This document shows, one piece after another, positions 1 to 9,900 of a DNA stretch of 64,000 nucleotides (positions within the stretch are counted from its first letter, which is position 1; each line of letters opens with the position of its first letter). Origin of the DNA: Sclerurus mexicanus (taxonomy: Eukaryota > Chordata > Aves > Passeriformes > Furnariidae); the NCBI GenBank assembly GCA_013396755.1, contig VWZF01005817.1:66588-130587 (forward strand). The letters are read 5' to 3'. Below the pieces are notes generated by a model that did no database searches, had not been told where the DNA came from, and saw nothing but the letters and a program-made list of their open reading frames with translations. A program made the position numbers and the translations under genes.

Positions 1-335
1 GGCAGCAGGGACTCCCTTAGACCCCATTTTTTGGGGGATAGCAGTGAGGGCAGCAGGCAGGGACCCCCAAAGAGTTCATTTTAGGGGGGGGCAATGAGGG
101 CAGGGACCCCCTGAGAGCCCATTTGGGGGGCAAGGAGCCCCTGGAACCCCATTTTTGGGGGGGGCAGCGAGCAGGGACCCCCCTCAGACCCCATTTCTGG
201 GGCAGGGATTGCCCCCTACACCCCATGTTTTGGGGCAGGGCCCCCTCAGACCCCATGCTTTGGGTCAGGGATCGCCCCCCACACCCCGTGTTTTGAGGCA
301 GGGCCCCCCCAGACCCCGTTTTTGGGGACAGCGGC
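1..335. repeat. Degenerate G/C-rich minisatellite upstream of LRRFIP1
   Basis: About nine degenerate copies of a unit with a core like AGACCCCATTTTTGGGG followed by a G-rich and C-rich spacer (GCAGGGACCCCC). Cores begin near 21, 73, 117, 146, 188, 220, 250, 283 and 313. The last units settle to a 30-33 bp period. The array runs into the CpG island of the first LRRFIP1 promoter. Runs of four or more G on the + strand and of C between them mean both strands could form G-quadruplexes. The array is probably cut by the window edge. Reading frames across it are open only because it is stop-poor and repetitive. Confidence 0.85.
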
Positions 336-411
336 AGACACTCCCCGCCCGGTTTCCCTCAGGGTCCGTGAGGGGGCCCCGCGCGGCCCCTCAGGGCGGG
401 CGGCGGCGGCG

Positions 412-421
412 GCGCATGCGC
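412..421. promoter_or_regulatory. Perfect NRF1-type palindrome
   Basis: The 10-bp palindrome GCGCATGCGC matches the core recognition site of NRF1, a factor of CpG-island promoters that usually binds very near transcription starts. It lies 156 bp upstream of the exon 1a start codon. Its central ATG is also the first codon of an upstream ORF, so site and uORF start share bases. Confidence 0.65.
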
Positions 422-628
422 AAAGCGGGGGGCGGTGACGGCGGCGGCGGCGGCAGCGGGAGGGTCGCTCGGGGCCGCTCCCGGTCCCCCTCCCGGTCCC
501 CATCCCGGTCCCCATCCCAGTCCCGATCCCAGTCCCCATCCCCGTCCCGATCCCCGTCCTGCTCAGGTTGTCCACCATGGGCACGCAGGGTCCCGGGAGG
601 AAGCGGCTGCCGAACCGCGAGCGCCTGA
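416..628 (+). other. Upstream ORF overlapping the LRRFIP1 exon 1a start codon
   Basis: An ATG inside the NRF1-type palindrome opens a 70-codon frame that ends with TGA at 626-628, 52 nt past the main ATG at 577 and in a different frame. Its context is weak (C at -3, C at +4), so leaky scanning is likely. The peptide is glycine-rich and then Arg/Ser/Pro-rich (repeats of RSPS) because it translates the 12-bp tandem repeat at 479-562. If transcription starts upstream of 416, the uORF could dampen translation of the P1 isoform; if it starts downstream, the uORF is not in the mRNA. No sign that the peptide itself is functional. Confidence 0.4.
479..562 (+). repeat. 12-bp tandem repeat in the exon 1a 5' UTR region, seven copies
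   Basis: Seven head-to-tail units of TCCCGGTCCCCA with point variants (units at 479, 491, 503, 515, 527, 539 and 551). It ends 14 bp before the start codon at 577. Being a multiple of three, it keeps one frame open and gives the RS/SP-rich stretch of the overlapping upstream ORF. Copy number is likely to vary between individuals. Confidence 0.9.
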
Positions 629-666
629 CGGCGGAGGACGATGCGCTGAACCAGATCGCCCGCGAG
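577..666 (+). CDS. LRRFIP1: LRRFIP1 exon 1a (coding part), promoter P1 isoforms
   Basis: The 30 codons read MGTQGPGRKRLPNRER, then LTAEDDALNQIARE, the N-terminus I recognise for one class of vertebrate LRRFIP1 isoforms. The start is the ATG at 577 in an excellent Kozak context (TCCACCATGG). The frame stays open further upstream, but only through a TTG and without an ATG. The exon ends at GAG|GTGAGC, a strong donor, in phase 0, and joins AEARLAAKR of exon 2. LRRFIP1 binds the leucine-rich repeats of flightless-I and double-stranded nucleic acid. It is described as a transcriptional repressor (GCF2) and a cytosolic nucleic-acid sensor feeding beta-catenin and interferon signalling. The alternative is the paralogue LRRFIP2, which has a similar N-terminus; the later exons IYQVQK and KYYGLDTKWGDIEQWM favour LRRFIP1. 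Confidence 0.93.
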
Positions 667-921
667 GTGAGCGGCGGGCGGCGGCTTCCCCCATTCCCCC
701 CCTTCTCCATCATCATCCTCACCCTCCTCCCCTGTCTTTCCACTCCCACCCCGGGCCTCACAGCGGCTCCAGGGGATTTGTCGCCGCTGGAGTGGCCGTG
801 GCCCGGCGCGGTGCGGGGCCAGAGCCCAGCCCGGCCTCCCTGGGCCATCGCCTGCTGCCGGGAGCCGCGGAGATCCCCGTGGACCACCCAGCACAGGCCG
901 CGCTAGGGGTGCTTGCAGGTC

Positions 922-1068
922 GTGGAGTCGCACAGTGGCTTGGGTTGGAAGGGATCTTAAAGGGTCGGGCGGTCCCAGTGCCCTGCCATGGGCAGGGACA
1001 CCTTCCACTATAGCCCAGGCTGCTCGCAGCCCTGTCCAGCCTGGCCTGGGACACTCCCAGGGATGGAA
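922..1068 (-). mobile_element. CR1 LINE fragment, 3' end
   Basis: Reading on the + strand: GGGTTGGAAGGGATC, then CCATGGGCAGGGACACCTTCCACTA, then CCAGCCTGGCCTGGGACACTCCCAGGGATGG. This is the reverse complement of the avian CR1 3' region. It is 5'-truncated and sits just beyond the P1 CpG island. Confidence 0.85.
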
Positions 1069-1373
1069 GTGAATGAATAAAACCAGAGTGCTGCCCAAGG
1101 TGATGCTGGGTGCAGGCATAAGTGAAGCCTCTGGCTTGGAAACTGGCGTGCATTTACATTGCTGCCCACCAGACACTGCACTGTTCTCAGTGTGACTTTA
1201 ACCAGTGGCGACCGGAATGATGTGAATTTGTTTTTTTATCTTTACTAAATCCGACACAGGTTGTTCTGCATCCTTGCTCCCACACAGCCTTCCAGGAGCA
1301 GAGATGGGTAACCCCAACCTGAGAGTGGGATGAGCAGCCCTGGGGTTGTTCTCTAGTACAGAGCCTACAAAAA

Positions 1374-1652
1374 AGGATGGAGAGAGACTATTTACAAGAG
1401 CACGGACCAGGGGTAATGTCTTCACGCTGACAGAGAGTAGCTTTAGGTTGGATATTAAGAAGAAATCCTTGACTGTGACAGTGGTGGGGCACTGGCACAG
1501 GTTGCCCAGGGAAGCTGTGGAAGCACCACAGCTGGACGTGGGTGGTGCTCTGAGCAGCCTGGTTTAGTGGAAGGTGTCCCTGCCCATGGCAGGGGGTTGG
1601 AACTAGATGAGCTTTTAAGGCCCCTTCCAACCCAACTCGTTCCATGACTCAT
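1374..1652 (+). mobile_element. CR1 LINE fragment, 3' end
   Basis: Sense-orientation CR1: a GGTTGGATATTAAGAAGAAATCCT-type segment, CACTGGCACAGGTTGCCCAGGGAAGC, then GTGGAAGGTGTCCCTGCCCATGGCA and CCCCTTCCAACCCAAC, ending near TTCCATGACTC. It faces away from the CR1 piece at 922-1068, so the two form a widely spaced inverted pair. Confidence 0.88.
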
Positions 1653-3689
1653 CTCGTCTAAGCTGCTCCGGTGCTGGCAGCTGCCAAAGGTGGCCATCTG
1701 CTTCCCCTAGTATGGGTTATGTGTGTCTCCTCGCCTGGTGTTGGCCTGACCCCAAGATGGGTTACAAGATAAATCACTCCTCTAGAAAAGATTTAGCTCT
1801 CGCTTGGTTTCCTTTCCTGAATCACAGTTGCAGCCGGACAAAGAAGGATGCTAATGCAGCTTATTTTTGGTGGCACTGGCTGTTAGGTTATGTTTGGCAT
1901 CATGCACCTTATTATCAGTAATGCCTTTACTATTCTTGGGTACCATTTTGAAGTGTTTTGTAACATCTTTGGAACACATGCAGTAGACTGGTTTTTGTGT
2001 GAGTGATTCAGTGGGTCACATCACATTCTTCCAGAAGGCAGATTTTTGTGGCAATATGATGAGAAGATGAGAAAGTTCCTGGGGATGGAGTTTGAGATAG
2101 GAGGACAAGAATATCTCATTATCTGGGCATAAGATAGCAAGTAAGAGTGACTGTTAGAGTTTGAGTTGTGATAATATTCTAAAAATTGTTTCAGGATGAG
2201 ACTTTAAATTCCACAGCTATGTCCTGGCTGTGCTTTCATTTGATCGAGGAAAATGTCAGTTTGTAGCAGGGGGCTTAGGTTGCCCTTTGTTGCACATTTT
2301 TCTCTCACTTTCTCTTTTCTTTATCTTAGATCTGATTTTCACTGCACTGTGCAGTGGTTTGCGGCCTCAGATATGGTGGTGTTTTGTGGTTTCTTTTTTC
2401 TTCTCCTGGGGTTTGTTTAAAGGACAACTCTATTTGCTAAAAAAGCCCAACACAAGCATGTCTTTTATCTTTTCCCTTGAGTGCTAAAACTGTGAACTGC
2501 CAAGTGCAAGGTTCAGCATTTTCCCATATTATTTTAACTATTTGCCCATTGTCTCTGGGTTTTATGCACTATTGTTTTGTTGTTTAACCGCCTGTGTTCC
2601 ACACAAAGGATCCCAGATGATTGCTTCTGTATGATCATAAGAACTCATAAAAAATGTAGATTAAGCCTTTTGTGTCCTCCTAATAAGGACACTGATAGTC
2701 TTGATGTTAAGAAGGGTCCAAGGGTTACTGACATTTGGGGTCTCCCAGCCCTTCTCACAGGTGTTTAGACAAAGCTGGGACACAGACATGTTGTGTTTGC
2801 GTGTAAGTTTTCACTCCTCTCTTTCCCCTGGTCTTTGTTATCCAGAAGCCAGAGGTGCTTGCTAGTTATTTGCACATCCTAGAATCTTATTTCTCCTATG
2901 TTTAGATGGGAGCCTAAAAAAGCACCCAAACCAGACTGATCCTTAGAGGTGCTTTTGCCTTGGGATCCCTGGGAGTAAGCTGAAATATGTGCATCTTCTC
3001 TCCTTTTGGTTTTCCTCCAAAAAGGGTTGTGCTGCTTTGACTCTTTCCAGTTTTATTTTGTGATTGTCAGTGTATCTTGACAAACCCACCGTTCTTGCTC
3101 TACCAGGTGCTCCTGTAAGGAAACAGTAACACTCGTAAGGATTCTCTTCAACTCCTCCCACTTGAAGCATGACCTTTCTTTTGAATTTGCTGCCAGGGTG
3201 TCTTGCTGTGTGTGTGCAGTCTTGCGTAGACCAAGGGAGAGCCTGGGGTGGTGAGGAGGGCAGTCCTTGCCCACGAGAGCGGTCGGTCTTGAGGGGAAGT
3301 AACCACGCAAGTGGAAGGAAAGTGTAAGACTGAAGCACATTATAGTGACAAGGGCTTAGAAGCGGTATTAGTCGTGTTAATCAGGAGGAGGGAGTAGTGA
3401 GTTTTAATGTTTGAGGCAATTCCTGAACTAGATAGCTGCGAGTAGTTCATCACCTTGTCTAGCCCTATTTAGAGCAGAGAGAGAAGGTGCCGTGCTCTAC
3501 CACTATATCTGGCTGCAGAGCTCCTGACAGACATGGTAATTAAGCGGATGGTAAATATGTAAATATCATTAACACGAGAACACCGTGTACTGGGTTTCTA
3601 CCAGCCGCAGATGACTGCCACTCAGGATTTGCTGCAGGCACACCTGGCTTGTATTGCTGAGCTTGTTTTTTTCCCCCGGGTGTCAGCTC

Positions 3690-3930
3690 TGAGAAACGAC
3701 AGCGAAGCCGATCAATGATCGGCTTCTCCGCTTTCAGCCTCGCACTGACGCCAGTAGATTATTCTGCGTTTAGCTCAGTGGAAAAACTTTTGGGCTGTTT
3801 TGTTTCTTGGTGAGTACGTGCCAGCAGTGTTTGCGAAACCTACCAGTTTGATACTCCTCAAGGTCCGTGCCAGCACAGCCAGCGGGGAATCGCGTCCGCA
3901 GCCTTCGCGGTCATCTCTGGAGCTGGTGCA
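3690..3930. promoter_or_regulatory. CpG-enriched intronic patch with a perfect palindrome (possible regulatory element)
   Basis: About 18 CpG dinucleotides in roughly 240 bp, well above the flanking AT-rich intron. It includes an 11-bp inverted repeat with a one-base centre (GAAGCCGATCA at 3704-3714, TGATCGGCTTC at 3716-3726). I see no coding exon or known repeat here. A regulatory role is inference only. Confidence 0.3.
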
Positions 3931-6900
3931 TGCGTGGTTTGGGAAGGCAGGGTTCTGGGCTCCTGAACCTTCCAGGAGCTGGCTTCCCACTTGGATTGCA
4001 TGGGTTTGGTGTGATTACTTGCAACACTGTTCCTAGGGGAATATTTTTGTTGCTGACTTCCACTGTGGTAATAATTAAGTGTTATGTGAGCAGGAGTTTT
4101 GCAACTCTGAGTAGATGAGGTATTTTTCTTATAGGCAGGTAATATTGATTATTGTTTTTTGTTTTCTTGAATGAGGAAGAACGAGGTCAATTTCTTCTTT
4201 TTATTAGGGAAGTAATTGATGCCTTGTTTTGCCACTGTTTTGCAAACAAGTGTGTTATGCTGCTGAGAAAAACAATCCTGCCCTGTGTCATACCTGTGCT
4301 AGAAATCTTTTTCATTCGTCGTTTTACAGAGCAGAACTCTTCAGCTATTAATTAATCTGAAATAAGTAATTCAAGCAATTTATTGTTAAAGAAAGTAATG
4401 TTATGACAGTTGTGTCTTCATTCTTTGTATGGTCTTATGTCACTTTCAAGAATTGTCATCTACATACTTGTGTGTACATAAGTATTACTTTTTAAATAAC
4501 TGGACCCATCAGTTAATGGATCATTCATTTGATTGTTTTACTGAAGTATTTATTTTGGGCTCTAGCTTGTATTCCTAGTGATTCAAAAATTGGAATGTTA
4601 CACTCCTGGGAAGGAGCAGGAAGTGTCACTGATTAGAAAAAGCTCAAAATGCAGGTGAAACCAGCCAGCTGGCTTTACTGGTTGCAGTAAGAAGGTATTA
4701 AGGAACTTCAAAAGCCTAAATTGGAGTTTTGGGACTAGTGAAGAGATGCTGTGATCATTGAATGTGAAATCTTTTAACTGAGGGGATAATTTGGGGGAGA
4801 AATCTCTAGTTTATACAGCAATTTGGGTGACTTCCATAAACAGAGATGGAAACAATTTAGTAAAAGTCAAAGCTAAACCAAGCAGAATGGATGTTTATAT
4901 ATGTGAACACAAGCCACTCAAACTTTATTGAACTGTTGTGCAAAGCAGAGCTTTTAAAGCCATGTGTTCCCTAGGGATATAGGAGGTAATGCCCATGTAG
5001 GATCTGTGTGCCTTTTTATAGTGGTGGAACTTTTTTGAGCAGTATTTGGCATTACAGATGTGTGAGGGCTTTTGTAAGCCGGATGAATGTTCCGGGAGAA
5101 GCCCTTAGAAATAGTCTGGCTTATGTAGCACCAGTACTTGACTTATTTTTTTGTTGCATTACTTTCTGCCTTTATGAAGATTAACGTATGATGTAAAAAA
5201 AGCATGTCTGGCTGTAAGTCTCCCTTCTAGAACACAAAGTTATGAAAGCAAGGGATGCTCTTGGAGAGCTTGACTCAGCCTGGCTGACCTAAATACAGGA
5301 AGGAAGGAGGACTTTGTAGGTGATCCTTGCCAGTAGGGTGTGGGGAACTGTTCCAATTTTGAGATGATTTTATGTAGCAAATATGTACTTCATCGAACAC
5401 TCCTTTTCATTTTACATCTGTACATACAACAAACAGCATTGGCGTCACTTCCAGTCTTTTCCAAAAGAAATATGTGAAGGAGCAGCTTTGGGAAGCAAGA
5501 TGAAAATCTTAAGACCCATCTCACGTTAGCAAAATGCGTGATTGCAGCCTGTTTCCCAGTGCACAGTCTGCCTCACTGTCTGCCTATTGCAACTTGGAAT
5601 AATGAGTTGCCTGCCTTTGTGTCCACGCCTGGCCTGAGTCCTGTTCAGCTGTTCTCTTGCTGTCCGAGGAAACAGCTGTTTAGGAACTGTGATTCCTGTT
5701 TTAGTCAAGCAAGAGACTACTGGTAGGATTAACAACATGGGAAAACCAGCCTCTTTCTTTGCAAGGCCAGATGCTGAGCTTGGCTGCAGGATGTAATACT
5801 AATCATTACCTCATCTAGAAGGATGTTTTTCCAGGCCTGCTGCTGAATGGAGTTGGAGCTCGAATGTACTTGCAAGGCTTTCAACACCGTTCAAATTTTT
5901 TTTTTCATCCTTTGGTTGCAAGGAGCAATAATGCACATAATATTTGGGGCAAGCAAGGTATTTGTCCCTCCTGTCAAGTCAGCAGGTTGCCAAGACAGTG
6001 AATCTTTCTAGCTAGACAGAAGCACTTGTAGACAATCCTTAAAATAGCATCTCTGAAATATCAGCTGTTGTCTCGTGTGTGTTGAAATACTTTTTGGGGA
6101 GAAGCTACCCATTGGAATGGTGTGGGGAGAGGGGGCAAGGGAGCTGCAGCAAGCCAAATTTTCCTTCAGATAAGTTATAAGGTGGCTTTGAGATGTTTAT
6201 TTTAAATGCCGGATATGCTTCTGAGAAGGGAATGTGCATGGTCGTTTCAATATCAGAAGCAGGGAAAGCTCCGTGGTATCTGGTGCTCTTGCTCATCCTT
6301 CTGAATCCACCAGAGTCATCGCTGGCCTTGCATGTAATAGAAAAGTAGCTGATTTTTGGGCTTCATCACTTGGAAAAGATGAGGGAAGTGCTTCAGGGCT
6401 TCTTGTGTGAAGATATCTGTAGCCATCTAGTGCTGAGACACTCTCCTTTCCTTTCAACTTATTTCAGTCAGAGAACAAGAAGTAGGCTGTAGAACTTTCC
6501 CAGCTAATTCTGGAAAACAAGCTGGTATGTGCATTGAAATGAGAGCATTACATTAGGCAAAAATACATTTAAAATCCCTCCTTATGGGCAGGCCTGGTGT
6601 AGAGTCTTGCAGTCAATGTTGGCCCTTTCCTAGTGAACGTGTCTTTCATACCATGGGTAGCCGGGATAAGCTGTGGTACAGATCACTGCAGTTCAAGGGT
6701 ACTCTGATCCCTGGATTCCATCCTAGCATCTTTGTCCCTAATTTTGCTTTCAACTCTTGAAGGTAAGGTGCTGTAAGGTGTATTCCTGCTGGTGAAGAGC
6801 TGCTGAGTGCCACTGTGAGTATTGTAACCTCTTAGAGCAGAGTGAGACTGGTGGCAGTATCCTCCTAAACTGAATAGCCCGATGTGCTGGAGTGTAGGTA

Positions 6901-9900
6901 TTTTGAGGACGGAGAACCACCAGTGTTGCCAGTAGACTGCAAGAAATGTAAGGCACCTCTGAGAGGCCTGGTTGTAGAAGATTTAACTGTTGACATTAAA
7001 GCTTGGTGTGGCATAATAAATACTAAATGCAGCAATGCTTCACTGGTAGGTGCGTGGTGTTTTAATTATGCAGGAAGAGCTACGCATTGCTTGCAGTGTG
7101 TGAATGACTTCAACTAGCTGAATGACCACATGACATGATTTTCTTGTATGAAAACATGGAAGTTCTGGTCAGACTGTTAAAAACTAATGATTTTTGATGG
7201 CTACAGAGAGCGTACAAAAGTCATGTGTTCAGAGGCAGTGAAAAAACACAGAAGTGCCACCTTCACATCGGCAGGAATGTGCCAAAACTCTGCCCACTGT
7301 GAGAATTTGACAACTGTCCTTACCCAGAGTACTTGCTGGCTAGACCTCAGCACCAAAGACATTTCCTATTAATATTTGGGTGGTTTCTCATTCTGCCTTT
7401 AAACAAACAGCTTAGTGGCATGAAGTGTGGAGGACAGCTTGAAGGGCAGGGGTTGGGAAATATTTCCTTATGAGGAGAGCTAGGAGCACTTTTACAGCCT
7501 GACCAGCTGAGAGTTTCGAGTGTTTGGAGAGGAGAAGGCACAAGCTGACTCTGACTAATGCTGTTTCCAAAACTGAGCGTTGCTTGTTTTGGGATGTGGA
7601 TGTGTGCCTAACCCAAAAACTGGGCAGAAAAGGGTGTGTCCCCAGCTAAATGAAGCGGCTTCCAGTCTTCCCAAGATGGATTTGGGAATCTAGCCTGCAA
7701 TCCTGTGCTCTCTTCCTCCATCCCCTCAATGTTTCATGTTTGCCTACTTTAGGGTGTGGGATTCCGAAAGGGGGGATGTCTGTCCTCAAATACTTTGAAA
7801 AAAAAAATGTTGACTTTATTCTCAGACATAAAAATTTGAAAGTTTTAACCAAACTAGCTACTTCTTGGTTAAGGAAGGATGAATGTTTTGGGGTTTGCGT
7901 GTACTTGTACATAAAGGGCACGGCTCTGGTCTAAAACTTTGAGTGACTAGTTCTGACTTGAAAGTTTCACTGAATACATTGAAATAACTTTTGTTAATTT
8001 AGGGACTTAAGATACTGTTCGGTGCCAACAAAAATGAGTGTCTCTGAGCTAATTGCTCATTAAAAATTTCTAACCTAGAACTGGAAAGTTGAGAGGTACT
8101 TTGAGTATGAAAGAGCCTGGGCGTGATCTGAAGAGAGGTGGGTTTGTTCCGTCGCATTTGCTTTGCCCTTCTGTGTGCCTGCAGCCGGAGAGTCAACAGC
8201 TTGGCACGGACCCTGGGTTTATCCACCTAAACACTGCGGCATTTAAGAGCTGAGCTGGAGACAAGGAAAGTGATCTGACAGTGCCAAATCCAAGCTGTGT
8301 TCCAGTCTTGGACGTGGCAAGGAAGCCTCTTCATTTCCTAGTGCTTCTAGCTCCTTGCTGGTTCATCACTGCTCTTTCCTCCTCCCTGCATGCTGTTTTC
8401 TCTGCAAGATTAGAGCTTCTTCTGTCACACAGCTTCACCCTGACATTATACTTGCAAAAACACCGGATGCTTCATGAGCTCCTGTGCTCTGGGAGAAAAG
8501 ATTTAGATTTTATTTTTGTGTTATATGCTGCTGTACAAGAAATCAGAGCCTTTGGTAAACCAAAATTGCCAGGTGCATCTTCATGGCCGTGTTCCTATTT
8601 TTGATACCTGGTAATTAGGTAGGGCAGTGTTTGTTATCATTGGTGTGTGAAGAATGGCAAAAATGACACTTTGGTTTCAGCGCAACAGTTTTCTTTCCCC
8701 TTAGCTGTCAGAAGGTTTATGTGAATGAGAGTGGATTATTCAATTTGTATTCAAACTTCCATCAAAGAAACAAGCAAGATGGTATCTCTGACTGACTTCC
8801 TCAAAAACATCCCTCAGAGTTGGGCTTTTCCTACCATTAACATCATTACCTGCAGTTTTTGGATGTAATTAGTGTCAGATTGATTTATCTCTCCCAGAAT
8901 AGAAAAGCTTACTGGAATAGAGTTTCCCAAGTGCAGTTTATTTGCGTGCTTACTGGTTTAACTGGTTGGGCACTGGCTTGTGTGTTGATCTTGCCTTCAG
9001 TGAAGTGGTGATGCCTCTGTCCCGCTGGTGACTCTTTGCAAACCATTCCCTCAGTCCAACAGATGCCTTCAGTGCAGAGCTCTGCACAGACAGGGAATGC
9101 AGAGGAGTAATATTTCTTCCCTCCTGGTATCTGCTTTTGCGTATCTTGTGACCTTTCCCTTCTCCAGGATCTGATTTAAATTTAAATTCTTTTTTTTTTC
9201 TTCGCCTTCCTCTTTTGAGTACTTCCTACGTCCGAAAATAACCTTTCCCTAATCCCACGTTTGAATACCATGTTTAGTTGAGTCTGTCTCTTCTTGTCTG
9301 CCTTCGCCAGCCCCTTCCAGTAGACAGAAACGTAATACGGCGATATCTGGCACTCTAAAAGCTGGGTCAGGTTTTCAAGCTCGTTCCCTCGGGTCAGATG
9401 GATTTCAGGCATCCCCACTTGGGCCTTCTAATTATGGAACGTTTATCAGCTAGCATACTGGGATGACAGGAGAGCAAGGAAAGGCTCTTGGTATGCTTTA
9501 CATGCAGAAAAATCCCTGGGCTCTGGTCTCCTATCGGACTCTTGTGGCTTCACATTTTTCCCTTTTTAAAACACGTGTTGGTCCAGAGCGAGGTAGTTCA
9601 GATATGGCTGTTTTTATCAGTGCTGATGTGCTACAATCTTCACACAAACCCATGAAATCATATTTGCTTCTGCTGACTGTGAACATAGAAGAAAACAGCC
9701 TACTGTTCTTTTTTTAAAATCTGCATTTGTTTCTTCTTTCTGATCGCAAACTTGAAGTTCTTTCAATGGACTTGCTAGGAAAACAGTAGGTTTAACTTTA
9801 TGTGTTTTTGGGAAATAAAGCAGTTAAAATTTTCATGGTCTGCTGTCCCCTTGCTTTGCTGTGCAACTGTGTATTTCCCATAAGCTGTTTTCCTTAAAAT

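Larger units (their letters stand above)
300..900 (+). promoter_or_regulatory. LRRFIP1: CpG-island promoter P1 of LRRFIP1 (approximate limits)
   Basis: A dense CpG block with GGCGGCGGCGG runs, no TATA box and the first coding exon inside it, as in a housekeeping-type vertebrate promoter. CpG density drops quickly after about 900, where a CR1 fragment starts. The exact transcription start cannot be read from sequence; the NRF1-type palindrome at 412-421 suggests initiation close to it. Calling it a promoter is inference from composition and from the position of exon 1a. Confidence 0.75.

Noticed and set aside
155..628. 157-codon + strand ORF with SR-like repeats
   Set aside because: Its upper part is translated minisatellite and its lower part is the 12-bp repeat. 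Only the ATG-started section from 416 is kept, as a possible uORF, not as a protein gene.
577..666. Assignment of the gene to LRRFIP2
   Set aside because: The N-terminus is shared in style, but [31 protein letters not shown] and the DCLSP first exon fit LRRFIP1.
246..1176. Overlapping antisense ORFs of 213, 261 and 131 codons over promoter P1
   Set aside because: They translate the minisatellite, the 12-bp repeat and CpG-island sequence, which are stop-poor; composition explains them and no domain is visible.
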